DNA from: Oscillospiraceae bacterium
Lineage (GTDB): Bacteria > Bacillota > Clostridia > Oscillospirales > Oscillospiraceae
Direction of reading: 5' to 3'
DNA length: 64,000 nucleotides
Assembly (NCBI GenBank): GCA_017432615.1
Contig: JAFRIV010000012.1
Location: forward strand, 1-64,000
Part shown: positions 1-8,634 of the stretch, piece after piece
Layout of the letters: every line of letters begins with the position of its first letter
Numbering within the stretch: the stretch's first letter is position 1
Notes under the pieces: model-generated
Seen by the model: only the letters and a program-made list of their open reading frames with translations
Told to the model about the DNA's origin: nothing
Database searches by the model: none
Translations under genes and position numbers: made by a program

Positions 1-1043
1 CCGGGGAGGACCCCACACATGGGATACCGTTTGCCGGATGGATCTTCCAACTCCTGCTGGAGATATAAAAACCCGCCGCATTCAGCAACGGTCGGAAGTC
101 CACATTTTATTAAATTCCGGATGTTGCCGCGCATGCCGGCGTTTTCAGCAAGTTCAGCAGCGAATAGTTCCGGATATCCGCCGCATAGATAGAGCCCATC
201 GATATCCGGCGGAGGACAGGCATCCTGAAGGGGACTGAAAAATACTATTTCAGCCCCGGCTTCATATAGAGCTTCCAGACTGCCCTCGTACAGGAAAGAA
301 AATGCTTTGTCACGTGCTACAGCAATCCTGCAGACAGGAGGGATCGGGTTCGGAGCGGAGAATGCAGAAGGGGAGTCAGCTGCAAGATCAAGCAAACGGG
401 GAAGATCGGTATGTTTTTGTAAAGTGTCCGCCAGAACGGAAATCCTCCTGGAAAAATCGGAAATCTCCTCGGGGGAACATAGCCCAAGATGACGGCTGGA
501 AAAGACCGCCTCCTCCATAGGCGGCAGAAATCCAAGTACGGGAATGCCGCATTCCTTCTCCAAAATCGAGGTATAATAAGCAGCAAGGCTTTCCCGACAA
601 TCAGAAAGAAGCAATGCACGGATATTGCTTTCTCTCCTAAAATGCAGCAACCCCTGTATTTGTGCTGCAAGAGTAATACCCACGCCTGCCGGCCGAAGGA
701 CAAGAAGAACGGGAGTATCGGTTAAATGTGCAATTTCCCAGGCACTATTATCTGTAGTGCGAGATAACCCGTCATAAAAACCCATGGCCCCTTCCAGAAT
801 CGCCAGATCTGCCTGACAGCAGAATAGTGTTTTTTTCAGCGCAGCTTCTCCCAGCAAGAAAAGATCCAGGTTTTTACTCGGAACACCGAGAACCTGCGAA
901 TGGAACATCGGATCGATGTAGTCCGGGCCGCATTTAAAAGCGTGGACGGACAGTCCCTCTTTCTGCATGGCGGACAGCAAAGCACAGGTAATCACGGTCT
1001 TCCCTGCTCCGCTGTTCATGGCGGAAACCATAAAACGTTTCAT
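1..1043 (-). CDS. cbiA: Cobyrinic acid a,c-diamide synthase CbiA (C-terminus off left edge)
   Basis: ATP- and glutamine-dependent amidation of cobyrinate side chains a and c, in the cytoplasm. Translating the minus strand from the ATG at 1043 gives an open frame of about 347 codons to the edge with no stop. It starts MKRFMVSAMNSGAGKT (P-loop, residues 11-16), then KCGPDYIDPMFH, EGAMGFYDG, and the class-I glutamine amidotransferase part with LYLCGGYPE and a nucleophile region AECGGFLYL near the edge. All are CbiA/CobB hallmarks. Its ATG overlaps the cbiET stop (ATGA), so it is the third gene of cbiF-cbiET-cbiA. Missing residues lie outside the window; the gene looks intact as far as it can be read. 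Confidence 0.95.
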   Translation of the reverse strand, partial: MKRFMVSAMNSGAGKTVITCALLSAMQKEGLSVHAFKCGPDYIDPMFHSQVLGVPSKNLDLFLLGEAALKKTLFCCQADLAILEGAMGFYDGLSRTTDNSAWEIAHLTDTPVLLVLRPAGVGITLAAQIQGLLHFRRESNIRALLLSDCRESLAAYYTSILEKECGIPVLGFLPPMEEAVFSSRHLGLCSPEEISDFSRRISVLADTLQKHTDLPRLLDLAADSPSAFSAPNPIPPVCRIAVARDKAFSFLYEGSLEALYEAGAEIVFFSPLQDACPPPDIDGLYLCGGYPELFAAELAENAGMRGNIRNLIKCGLPTVAECGGFLYLQQELEDPSGKRYPMCGVLP

Positions 1044-2227
1044 GCAGGCACCCCTGTGATCAGATAGACCGGGTTTTGAGCCATCATCAGATGGAGATCT
1101 CCGACAGTGCGGCTGCGTGAAATCTGAATCTGGGAGATTTCAATCTGAAAACCGAGAGAAACAAGTTCCCTGCAGGCAAGAGAGAGCGTTTCTATCGAAA
1201 CGGCAGAAATACAGACCCGCACCTTCGGATTTCTCCCAGCAATTTTCTGCAGGATCTCAGAGAGGTTGCCTTTGCTGCCGCCGATGAAAACGGCGTCCGG
1301 AACCGGCAGAGAAGAAAGAACAGCAGGAGCCAGCCCTTCAACCAGATGCAGATTCCATGCTCCAAAAAGGGAACGGTTTTTCTTGGCAACTGTGATTGCT
1401 GCGGGATCCTTCTCTACAGCCCATACTGAGCGACAGCAGAAAGCCATCTCAATCCCGATACTCCCGGTCCCGCTTCCAATATCCCAGCAGACTTCTTCCG
1501 GGGCGATGGCAAGTTTTGCAAGGGCAACTGATCGCACCTCCTGCTTTGTCATGGGGATCTTGTCTGCCCGCTCAAATGCATCGTCCGGAAACCCCGGGCA
1601 ACGCCTGGCCACGCGAGGTGCGTTTTCTACCAGCAATACACTCAATGGGGAGAATACACGTGCGGCAAACTCCTCTGCAGTGCCGGCAGAGATACACTCC
1701 TTTGCACTCCCAAGATCTTCCCCGACCGTAACTGTCAGAAATCCCAGTCCAGCAGTGACAAGTTCACGACAGATCGAGGAGGGATCCGTTTGCCCTCCTG
1801 TCAGAAAGAATACCGGGACGCCATGGCATACCTCAAAAATGACATCGCAGGGTCTTCCGTGCGCAGAGCAAAGACGCCAGCCCTGCCAGGGGCGGCAGAG
1901 ACGGGCCGCAAAAAGCTGCAGGCTGGTAATTCCGGGTAAAACCATTACCTCATGCCCTTTCAAAAGAGGAAGAAGCAGACGTGCTCCGGAATAAAACCCG
2001 CTGTCTCCACTGTATAAAATGCAGGCCTCTGAACAGAGAGAGACTTCCGTTTCAAGGATCGATAAAATATCCCGTGGTAAAACAGCTTCTTTTTTGGGGC
2101 AGCTGACAGTGACAGTCTGCAGAAGCCTTTCAGGGCCGATAACAATCTGTGCATGGCTAAGAGCTGCAGCGGCTTCCTCTGTTAGCCCGGAAGATCCACA
2201 GCCCATCCCAATTAAGGTGATTTTCAT
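1040..2227 (-). CDS. cbiET: Fused precorrin-6Y/cobalt-precorrin C5,C15-methyltransferase/decarboxylase (CbiE-CbiT)
   Basis: 395 aa bifunctional enzyme. Residues 1 to about 200 are a CbiE-type tetrapyrrole methylase (GMGCGSSGLT, YSGDSGFYSG, LPGITSLQLFAARL). Residues from about 210 are CbiT, a Rossmann SAM methyltransferase (WDIGSGTGSIGIEMA, then VFIGGSKGNL). It methylates C5 and C15 and removes the C12 acetate carboxylate during corrin assembly. The CobL-like fusion is common in Clostridia and many other bacteria. It begins directly after the cbiF stop (TAA then ATG) and overlaps cbiA by 4 nt, so translation of the three genes is probably coupled. Confidence 0.96.
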   Translation of the reverse strand: MKITLIGMGCGSSGLTEEAAAALSHAQIVIGPERLLQTVTVSCPKKEAVLPRDILSILETEVSLCSEACILYSGDSGFYSGARLLLPLLKGHEVMVLPGITSLQLFAARLCRPWQGWRLCSAHGRPCDVIFEVCHGVPVFFLTGGQTDPSSICRELVTAGLGFLTVTVGEDLGSAKECISAGTAEEFAARVFSPLSVLLVENAPRVARRCPGFPDDAFERADKIPMTKQEVRSVALAKLAIAPEEVCWDIGSGTGSIGIEMAFCCRSVWAVEKDPAAITVAKKNRSLFGAWNLHLVEGLAPAVLSSLPVPDAVFIGGSKGNLSEILQKIAGRNPKVRVCISAVSIETLSLACRELVSLGFQIEISQIQISRSRTVGDLHLMMAQNPVYLITGVPA

Positions 2228-2989
2228 TTACTCTGTGCTGACTCCCTTCCGATATTGTGTGGTAAAAGACGGATTGTATAGGCAGCTGCGTTCATAAGGG
2301 GAAGAGAGAAAGTCTCCTGCCAGCACAAGCGCAGTGCTGCGAATCCCGTGCAGATGAGCAAGTTCAGATAATTTTCCTACTGAGCAACGAAGGAGTTTCT
2401 CTTCCGGCCAGCTCGCCTTATAAACAATAGCAGCCGGGGTGTCGGCGGTGTAAGCTCCTTTCAGAAGTGCATCCTGTAAGGACTCCATCATCCCAGCCGA
2501 GAGGAATATGACCATCGATGCACCGTGAGCAGCAAGTGCAGAGAGGCTCTCCCGCTCCGGTACCGGCGTCTTTCCTGTCAGGCGTGTGAGGATCACCGTC
2601 TGGCTCACACCGGGCAAAGTATATTCTGTTTCCAGTGCAGCTGCAGCCGCACAGAAACTGGAAACGCCCGGTGTTACCCGGAAAGGAATACTGTTTGCAC
2701 GCAAGGCATCCATCTGTTCCTGTATTGCACCGTAAACACTTGGATCTCCCGTATGCAACCGCACGGTCATATGATGTTGTTCCTCTTCCTGAAGATAGAT
2801 CTTTATTACCTGCTCCAGCGTCAGTTCGGCACTGTTAAATACGGTACAACCGTCTTTGCAATATGAAAGCAACGCCGGGTTGACGAGGCTCCCTGCGTAA
2901 ATTACAGTGTCAGCCTGCCTGAGGAGTCTTACACCCTGCATTGTGATCAGATCCGGTGCACCTGGACCGGCACCTACAAAATGAACCAT
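2228..2989 (-). CDS. cbiF: Cobalt-precorrin-4 C11-methyltransferase
   Basis: 253 aa tetrapyrrole methylase. Visible family signatures are VGAGPGAPDLIT at the N-terminus, YAGSLVNPALL, HTGDPSVYGAIQEQ and TPGVSSFCAAAA, with the CbiF-typical VFLSAGM segment. It transfers a methyl group from SAM to C11. It is the first gene of the leftward cbiF-cbiET-cbiA unit and is divergent from the riboswitch-controlled cobT operon. GGGGAA lies shortly before the ATG. No riboswitch is visible on this strand, so its control may differ from that of the plus-strand operon. Confidence 0.95.
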   Translation of the reverse strand: MVHFVGAGPGAPDLITMQGVRLLRQADTVIYAGSLVNPALLSYCKDGCTVFNSAELTLEQVIKIYLQEEEQHHMTVRLHTGDPSVYGAIQEQMDALRANSIPFRVTPGVSSFCAAAAALETEYTLPGVSQTVILTRLTGKTPVPERESLSALAAHGASMVIFLSAGMMESLQDALLKGAYTADTPAAIVYKASWPEEKLLRCSVGKLSELAHLHGIRSTALVLAGDFLSSPYERSCLYNPSFTTQYRKGVSTE

Positions 2990-3062
2990 ATATATTCCCC
3001 GTTATATGTTTTGTATTAAGGTTTTCCTGTTATTCTGCAAGTGGACTTTTAATCTGTCTCAA

Positions 3063-3092
3063 ATACTACCATATCTGCGAATATTATTTCAA
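3063..3092 (-). promoter_or_regulatory. Candidate promoter for cbiF operon
   Basis: Minus strand: TTGAAA (3092-3087), 18-nt spacer, TAGTAT (3068-3063), about 75 nt upstream of the cbiF start. Moderate match only; placed by eye. Confidence 0.35.
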
Positions 3093-3110
3093 CCCTGATA
3101 AACAAAAAGG

Positions 3111-3139
3111 ATGACATTTCCGTGCGCAAGGAGTATAAT
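3111..3139 (+). promoter_or_regulatory. Sigma-A-type promoter of the cobT operon
   Basis: ATGACA (3111-3116), 17-nt spacer, perfect TATAAT (3134-3139). Transcription would begin just before the B12 riboswitch, at about 3146. Confidence 0.7.
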
Positions 3140-3151
3140 GCAGTAAACTGA

Positions 3152-3285
3152 ATAGGGTACACCTTTTCCGCCCGTCGGTATGCGGAACATGGAATCGGGT
3201 GAAAAGCCCGGCGAGTCGGTCACTGTGAAACTTCTCAAAAGAGAGGATAAGTCAGATACATGGGAAAAGGCGGTGCTTCTGCCGG
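3152..3285 (+). ncRNA. Cobalamin (B12) riboswitch
   Basis: The leader has the conserved B12-aptamer blocks in order: GAATCGGGTGAAAAGCCCG (start of the core), GTCGGTCACTGT, then the B12 box AAGTCAGATAC at about 3249-3259. It lies between a promoter (3111-3139) and an intrinsic terminator (3330-3355), the usual arrangement for transcriptional control in Bacillota. Adenosylcobalamin binding should favour termination and shut off the downstream cobalamin genes. The outer boundaries are approximate. Confidence 0.92.
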
Positions 3286-3329
3286 AACTGGAAGTACGTT
3301 TTTAGGCGCAGTGTCTGCGTCTTGTTTTG

Positions 3330-3355
3330 CGTACCGTTTCGCGGTACGTTTTTTT
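3330..3355 (+). terminator. Riboswitch-controlled intrinsic terminator
   Basis: CGTACCG (3330-3336), loop TTTCG, CGGTACG (3342-3348), then seven T (3349-3355). An upstream GTACG at 3294-3298 can pair with CGTAC at 3330-3334, enclosing a small GCGCAG/CTGCGT hairpin, and would prevent the terminator. This is a plausible antiterminator. Confidence 0.85.
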
Positions 3356-3362
3356 ATTGGAG

Positions 3363-4433
3363 ATGAAAAAAGAAAAACAACTGTTAGAATTGATACAAGC
3401 AATTAAACCGGGGGACCCGATTGCTGCAAATGCTTCCCGAAAAAGATGGAACAGCATTGCAAAGCCTTTGGGAAGCCTTGGCCTTTTAGAAGAGGCAGTT
3501 GTGAAAACTGCTGCCCTGACAGGCTCCAAAGAATTATCCTTCAGGAAGAAAGAACTGCTCGTATTTTGTGCGGACAACGGTGTCGTCAGCAGAGGAGTTA
3601 CCCAGCAGGGAAGCAACGTCACCGCTGCGGTTGCACTGGCTTTGGCTGAAGGGAGAAGCAGTGTTTCTCCAATGGCCGGGGTAGCAGGGTGTACAGTGAT
3701 CCCAATCGATATGGGAATCAGAGATTTTCCAGGCTCTCCCGGCATCAGGAATTATCGGGTCCGAAATGGAACAGAGGATATCAGCCGAGGTCCGGCGATG
3801 ACAAGAGAGGAATGTCTTGAAGCCATTTTGGCAGGTGCGGATGTTGTAAGGGAGGAGGCAAAAAAAGGAACTGATCTGTTTGCAGCAGGAGAGATGTCAA
3901 TCGGGAATACAACAACAGCTACTGCCGTAACAGCATGCCTCCTTGACATTCCTCCGGAAATGATCACTGGGCGCGGCGCAGGACTTTCGACTGCAGGCCT
4001 GGCCAGAAAAAAGCAGGCAATTCGGGAAGCCTTGCGGATCAATGCACCCGATCGGGAGGATGCCATTGAGGTTCTCACAAAAGTGGGAGGGTTGGATATA
4101 GCAGCCATGTGCGGAGCTTTCCTTGGTGCAGCAAAGATGAGAGTTCCAATCTTAGTGGACGGGCTCATCAGTTCAACTGCAGCTTTGTGTGCTGCCCGCC
4201 TTTGCCTCAACGTGAAGGCAGCACTGTTGGCAAGCCATATTTCTGCGGAGCCAGCAGGCAAGCTGATTATGGATGCACTTGAGTTGAAGCCGCTGATCCA
4301 GGCGGAAATGCGGCTCGGAGAGGGGAGCGGAGCTGTGGCGGCTATGCCTTTGCTGGAGATGGCACTTGCTGTTTACAACAGCAATCAGACTTTTGACAAA
4401 CTGGGTATCGAACCCTACCGAAAGTTGGACTGA
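3363..4433 (+). CDS. cobT: Nicotinate-nucleotide:dimethylbenzimidazole phosphoribosyltransferase
   Basis: 356 aa. Makes alpha-ribazole-5'-phosphate, the lower-ligand nucleotide of cobalamin. Seen: KPLGSLGLLE near the N-terminus, FCADNGVVSRGVTQ, GEMSIGNTTTATA, GRGAGLS, and near the C-terminus RLGEGSGA, which holds the catalytic glutamate of the family. I chose ATG 3363. An upstream in-frame TTG at 3327 would start inside the terminator hairpin. The chosen ATG is only 7 nt after the terminator T-run, and its only Shine-Dalgarno-like run (GGAG, 3359-3362) touches the ATG. It is the first gene of the riboswitch operon. Confidence 0.95.
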   Translation: MKKEKQLLELIQAIKPGDPIAANASRKRWNSIAKPLGSLGLLEEAVVKTAALTGSKELSFRKKELLVFCADNGVVSRGVTQQGSNVTAAVALALAEGRSSVSPMAGVAGCTVIPIDMGIRDFPGSPGIRNYRVRNGTEDISRGPAMTREECLEAILAGADVVREEAKKGTDLFAAGEMSIGNTTTATAVTACLLDIPPEMITGRGAGLSTAGLARKKQAIREALRINAPDREDAIEVLTKVGGLDIAAMCGAFLGAAKMRVPILVDGLISSTAALCAARLCLNVKAALLASHISAEPAGKLIMDALELKPLIQAEMRLGEGSGAVAAMPLLEMALAVYNSNQTFDKLGIEPYRKLD

Positions 4434-4436
4434 AGA

Positions 4437-4943
4437 ATGCTTACATTGATTATCGGCGGCGCTTCCAGCGGGAAAAGCCGATATGCAGAAAGTATGGTAC
4501 AAACGCTTCCCGGAAAGAGAATCTACCTTGCTACAATGCGACCTTCGGATGGAGAGAGTATCGCAAGGGTTGCAAAGCATCGGGTGCAGCGCGAAGGAAA
4601 GCATTTTGAAACAATAGAATGCTACACCAACCTGACCGTCTGCGAAGTGCGGCAGGATGATAATGTCCTGCTGGAAGATCTCGCCAATCTTCTTGCCAAT
4701 GAACTTTTCAGCCCGGAGGGGAAGGGCGTTGAAGCGGTAAACCGCGGAATAGAGGCACTGCAGGCACGTTGTACTCATCTTACAATCGTCTCCAACGAAG
4801 TGTTTTCCGGGGGAAACGTCTATGAAGGAGAAACACTGCACTTTCTTAAAGATCTTGCCCAGTGCAACAGATATATAGCACAGCGGGCGGATCTCGTGGT
4901 GGAAATGGTATGCGGCATTCCGAATATCCTTAAGAGGAGATAA
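4437..4943 (+). CDS. cobU: Adenosylcobinamide kinase/adenosylcobinamide-phosphate guanylyltransferase
   Basis: 168 aa. Phosphorylates adenosylcobinamide and then transfers GMP to it. Walker A is GGASSGKS (residues 7-14). A VAKHRVQREGKHFETIE segment matches the CobU motif holding the histidine that carries GMP. SNEVFSGGN and ERADLV/VCGIPNILK-like C-terminal blocks complete the family pattern. It starts 3 nt after cobT and is followed within 3 nt by cobS. A second, shorter CobU-like gene lies at 5704. Confidence 0.93.
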   Translation: MLTLIIGGASSGKSRYAESMVQTLPGKRIYLATMRPSDGESIARVAKHRVQREGKHFETIECYTNLTVCEVRQDDNVLLEDLANLLANELFSPEGKGVEAVNRGIEALQARCTHLTIVSNEVFSGGNVYEGETLHFLKDLAQCNRYIAQRADLVVEMVCGIPNILKRR

Positions 4944-4945
4944 TT

Positions 4946-5707
4946 ATGCATATCTATGAAGCAGCAGTGATCGCCTTTGCTATGTTTTCCGCTATTCCCA
5001 TGCCAAACATTTTCTGGACAGAGAAGAATATGCGCATGAGTCTGTGTTTTTTCCCGATGGTCGGTCTTTTGATCGGGTTTCTGCTATGGATCTGGACCCT
5101 GATGTGCAACAGGTTTGCAATGCCGGAAATTTTGCGTGGAGCAGGACTTTGCATGATCCCGGTAATCCTGACCGGAGGTATCCACCTGGACGGGTATGCC
5201 GACACATGGGATGCGCTGGCGTCTCACGGAGGGGTCGACCATTGCCAGAGGATCCTCAAAGATCCGCATATCGGGACATTTGCAGTTATCCACCTTTGCG
5301 GATATTTCATTATTCTTTTTGCCGTAATGACTTCCCTCTCAGTGGAATCTCCTTTTCTGTTTCCCTGCATCTTTAGCCTCTCCCGTGCGCTTTCCGCTTT
5401 GGCATTGACGTGTTTTCCCATGCGGGAGGGCAGCGGAACTGCACGGAGTTTCGCTGATGCTGCTGATAAAAAGAAAGTTTTCTGCTTCTCTCTTATTGTC
5501 AGCCTTGCTTTTTGTGCTGGATTGATCGCTGCGAAAGCCTGGTCCGGAATACCGGCAGCAGCAATAACTTTCTTCGCGTATCGGATGATCGCCGAGAAAA
5601 GATTTGGAGGAGTTTCCGGAGATCTTGCCGGCTGGTTTGTGCAGAATGCAGAGCTATGGATGCTGACGGCTGTCTGCTTTCAGCAGTGGATGGAGAATGG
5701 AACATGA
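4946..5707 (+). CDS. cobS: Adenosylcobinamide-GDP ribazoletransferase (cobalamin synthase)
   Basis: 253 aa integral membrane enzyme that joins adenosylcobinamide-GDP to alpha-ribazole, the last major step of cobalamin assembly. Family blocks: FSAIPMPN at residues 13-20, and GGIHLDGYADTWDAL with the aspartates that bind Mg. Several hydrophobic segments follow (around residues 30-50, 110-160, 180-215). AGAGGAGA precedes the ATG, and the stop overlaps the next ATG (ATGA at 5704). Confidence 0.94.
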   Translation: MHIYEAAVIAFAMFSAIPMPNIFWTEKNMRMSLCFFPMVGLLIGFLLWIWTLMCNRFAMPEILRGAGLCMIPVILTGGIHLDGYADTWDALASHGGVDHCQRILKDPHIGTFAVIHLCGYFIILFAVMTSLSVESPFLFPCIFSLSRALSALALTCFPMREGSGTARSFADAADKKKVFCFSLIVSLAFCAGLIAAKAWSGIPAAAITFFAYRMIAEKRFGGVSGDLAGWFVQNAELWMLTAVCFQQWMENGT

Positions 5708-6045
5708 TTTTTGTAACAGGTCCGCTGTTTTCCGGAAAAAAGGAATATATTCGTTCAGCTCTGAGAATGACAGAAGCGGAATTTGAGAGAGTCGCGGTCT
5801 GGGATGTCCAGCTTTTGGCAGAAGGAGATTTGAAATCGCTCGCTGATAAACTGGCTGAGAAGGAAATCGTGATAGCGACGGAAATCGGAGGCGGTGTGGT
5901 GCCGATCGATACAGAAGAAAGAACGCATCGCGAAGCAGCAGGCCGCCTTGCGTGCCTGCTGGCAGAGCGGGCCGATACCGTGATTCGCGTCTGCTGCGGT
6001 CTTCCACAGCTGCTTAAGGGAGAATGGCCGTGCAGATCCTGCTGA
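5704..6045 (+). CDS. Short CobU-like protein (paralogue of cobU)
   Basis: 113 aa, about two thirds of CobU length. The N-terminus has a P-loop-like GPLFSGKK, in which the usual Ser/Thr after the lysine is Lys. The C-terminal half has the CobU signature with GGGVVPIDTEER, AAGRLACLLAERADTV and CGLPQLLKG. The CobU HR...R segment carrying the guanylylated histidine is absent. The ATG overlaps the cobS stop, and the gene overlaps cobC by 22 nt. It may be a regulatory or partner subunit of CobU, or a split-function kinase. Assignment to the CobU superfamily is fairly firm; its activity is unknown. Confidence 0.7.
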   Translation: MIFVTGPLFSGKKEYIRSALRMTEAEFERVAVWDVQLLAEGDLKSLADKLAEKEIVIATEIGGGVVPIDTEERTHREAAGRLACLLAERADTVIRVCCGLPQLLKGEWPCRSC

Positions 6046-6611
6046 TCCGTCACGGAGAAAACCAGGGTGAGAACAGACGAAAGTACTATGGTGTAACGGA
6101 TGTACCGCTTACACCCCGCGGTGCCGCACTGCTGCAACCGGCAGATTTTTTCCCTGCTCAGGTCTTCTGTTCCCCTCTCTGCCGTGCCGTTCAAACGGCA
6201 AAGATCCTTTTTCCCAAAGCGGAGTGTATTTCTATACCGGAGTTTAAAGAAATTGATTTCGGTATCTTTGAAGGACGCGGCTGGTGGGAAATGGAAGAGG
6301 ATGCTGAATATCAGGAGTGGATCGCTACCCAATGCACTGCTCGCTGCCCGGGCGGTGAAAGCTTTGCAGAACTGTCAGAACGAACTTGTACGGCCTTCGA
6401 CAGCCTTATGCGTGAAGCGTTTGAAAAGAAACGGGAAATGCTGGTAATCGTCGCCCATGGGGGAACACAGATGGCCATTCTGAATCGCTGGGGGCAGTTG
6501 GACGACTCATTCTTTTCCGGGCAGACATCATATGGGGAAGGGTGGCTGCTGCAGGCGTCTCAATGGCCGGGAACACTGCAGATGATAGAAAAGAGGCGTT
6601 TTTCGGCATGA
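6024..6611 (+). CDS. cobC: Histidine phosphatase, probable alpha-ribazole-5'-phosphate phosphatase
   Basis: 195 aa. The RHG motif (LLIRHGEN, residues 6-13) is the phosphohistidine site of the phosphoglycerate-mutase-like superfamily. CSPLCRAVQTA and IVAHGGT supply the other catalytic Arg and His. Within the cobalamin operon the expected role is dephosphorylation of alpha-ribazole phosphate or adenosylcobalamin phosphate. It overlaps the CobU-like gene upstream, and its TGA overlaps the cbiB ATG. Confidence 0.88.
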   Translation: MAVQILLIRHGENQGENRRKYYGVTDVPLTPRGAALLQPADFFPAQVFCSPLCRAVQTAKILFPKAECISIPEFKEIDFGIFEGRGWWEMEEDAEYQEWIATQCTARCPGGESFAELSERTCTAFDSLMREAFEKKREMLVIVAHGGTQMAILNRWGQLDDSFFSGQTSYGEGWLLQASQWPGTLQMIEKRRFSA

Positions 6612-7570
6612 ACGTTCTTACAGCAATGGTTTTCGGGTTTGCCCTCGATCTGCTCTTGGGGGACCCGAGAAAACTGACCGGAATTCACCCTGTTGTTCTG
6701 ATGGGAAAAAGTATCCGTATCCTTGAGACATCCCTTCGTTCCCTCTTTCCAAAGACTCCCGCGGGAGAGCGCTTTGCAGGGACTGTGCTGGCAATTCTGC
6801 TGCCAGCAGGGGTGTACTGCCTGTGCCACATGATATCTGTACGAGCAGAGCGGTTTTCCCCTGCCTTGCAAACACTTCTGGAAGGAGTCTGGTGTTGGCA
6901 AGCCCTGGCTGTAAAAGATCTGAAAGTGGAGGCAATGGATGTTTCTGCCGCACTGGAATCCGGTACTCTGGAGGATGCGCGATATGCTGTAAGCAGGATA
7001 GTAGGGCGGGATACCCGGCAGCTGAGTAAAAAAGGAGTCATCTGTGCTGCTGTAGAAACTGTGGCAGAGAACTTTTCGGACGGAGTAGTTGCACCGCTTT
7101 TCTACATGATGCTTGGCGGAGCGCCGGCTGCCCTTGCTTACAAGGCGATCAATACTATGGACAGCATGATCGGTTATCAAAACGATCGCTATCGTTTTTT
7201 CGGTACGGCTGCCGCAAAAATGGATGATGCGGTGAATTTCATTCCTTCCCGGTTGGCGGCATGGCTGCTGATCGCAGCCTCCCAACTGTGCGTCGGGCGA
7301 GGCAGGGAGGCAATACGTATCTGGAAGCGGGACAGGAAAAAGCATGCCAGCCCGAATGCCGCCCAGTGTGAATCCGTAATGGCAGGAGCGCTGGGAATTC
7401 GGCTGTGCGGCCCGGCAAGTTATTTCGGCATTCTCCATGACAAGCCGTATATTGGGGATCCCGATCGGGAAGCGGATACTGCGGATATTGCGTGTGCCTG
7501 TCACCTGGAAGTCGCCGGGAGCGTTTTCGCTTTGATTCTTTTTTCAATACTGAGAGGGACTATAATTTGA
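6608..7570 (+). CDS. cbiB: Adenosylcobinamide-phosphate synthase
   Basis: 320 aa membrane protein that attaches aminopropanol phosphate to adenosylcobyrate. The start at 6608 overlaps the cobC stop (ATGA). Family blocks: DLLLGDPRKLTGIHPVVLMG at the N-terminus, GRDTRQLSKKGV, ETVAENFSDGVVAPLFY, and INTMDSMIGYQNDRY. Hydrophobic stretches occur at both ends. The gene directly follows cobC and precedes cobD, which makes its aminopropanol phosphate donor. Confidence 0.93.
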   Translation: MNVLTAMVFGFALDLLLGDPRKLTGIHPVVLMGKSIRILETSLRSLFPKTPAGERFAGTVLAILLPAGVYCLCHMISVRAERFSPALQTLLEGVWCWQALAVKDLKVEAMDVSAALESGTLEDARYAVSRIVGRDTRQLSKKGVICAAVETVAENFSDGVVAPLFYMMLGGAPAALAYKAINTMDSMIGYQNDRYRFFGTAAAKMDDAVNFIPSRLAAWLLIAASQLCVGRGREAIRIWKRDRKKHASPNAAQCESVMAGALGIRLCGPASYFGILHDKPYIGDPDREADTADIACACHLEVAGSVFALILFSILRGTII

Positions 7571-8625
7571 TGAGAACAGATCACGGCGGCAGTTTGGCAC
7601 AGTATAAACAAAAATTCGGGGGAGAATGGTTGGATTTTTCCGCCAACATCAGCCCGCTGGGAGTACCGGCCAGAGTCCTTCACGAAGCGCAGAAGGCGAT
7701 AGAGAAAGCAGACCAATATCCTGATGCGGAGTGTTACGCACTTCGTAAAGCAATTGCTGCAGATACAGGCATTCCAGCAGAACAGATCGTCTGCGGAAAC
7801 GGTGCGGCGGATCTGATCTATCGTATTCCGAGGATATTCCGCGGGAAAAAAGCACTTCTTCCTGTACCGGCTTTTTCGGAATACGAGGCTGCACTGACGG
7901 AGGCAGACTGCAAAGCAGAGCTGTTTTTTCTGAAGGAAGAACTGGGATTCTGTCTGCCCTGGGATTTCCCGGTGTATTTACGGCAGGATCTGGATCTTCT
8001 GATCCTCTGCCAGCCAAACAACCCGACGGGGATCCCCATCGAACCTGCGCTTCTGAAAAAACTGCTGCTCTGTTGTCAGGAGAAAGATATTACGCTTGTA
8101 GTGGATGAATGTTTTCTGGATTTCCTCGAAGAACCAAAGAGATATTCTCTGCAGGAGGAACTGAAAAAAACGGAAAAGCTCATCCTTCTCAGAGCCTTTA
8201 CCAAATCATACGGTATGGCAGGTCTTCGCCTCGGATATGCTTTGTGCTCCAATCCCGGTATGTCAGAAAGACTGCAGCAATGTGCACCACCCTGGGCAGT
8301 TTCCAACGTTGCGCAGGCAGCGGGGATCGCAGCACTTTCCGAAAAGGAATACCTCTCCTCATTGAGGAAACTGGTGGCAAAGGAAAGAGAACGGCTGATC
8401 CCGGAATTGAAAAAGCTGGGATTCAAGGTGATTCCGGGTAAAGCCAATTTTCTCCTTTTCTATTCTCCGGATGCTTTTCTCGGGAAAAAACTGGAACAGA
8501 AAAAAATCCTGATCCGGGACTGCAGCTCTTTTCCCGGCCTGCAGGAGGGCTGGTTTCGCACAGCAATACGGAAGAAGGAAGAGAACGAACTGCTTCTGCA
8601 GGCAATGCGGGAAGCTATGAGGTGA
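7570..8625 (+). CDS. cobD: PLP-dependent L-threonine-O-3-phosphate decarboxylase
   Basis: 351 aa fold-type I PLP enzyme related to histidinol-phosphate aminotransferase. It supplies (R)-1-amino-2-propanol phosphate to CbiB. Visible: HGGSLAQY and DFSANISPLG at the N-terminus (typical CobD), PNNPTGIP, VVDECFLDF, and RAFTKSYGMAGLRLGY with the Schiff-base lysine. ATG 7570 overlaps the cbiB stop. Function as decarboxylase rather than aminotransferase is inferred from the N-terminal motif and the context. Confidence 0.92.
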   Translation: MRTDHGGSLAQYKQKFGGEWLDFSANISPLGVPARVLHEAQKAIEKADQYPDAECYALRKAIAADTGIPAEQIVCGNGAADLIYRIPRIFRGKKALLPVPAFSEYEAALTEADCKAELFFLKEELGFCLPWDFPVYLRQDLDLLILCQPNNPTGIPIEPALLKKLLLCCQEKDITLVVDECFLDFLEEPKRYSLQEELKKTEKLILLRAFTKSYGMAGLRLGYALCSNPGMSERLQQCAPPWAVSNVAQAAGIAALSEKEYLSSLRKLVAKERERLIPELKKLGFKVIPGKANFLLFYSPDAFLGKKLEQKKILIRDCSSFPGLQEGWFRTAIRKKEENELLLQAMREAMR

Positions 8626-8634
8626 AGTGAGACT

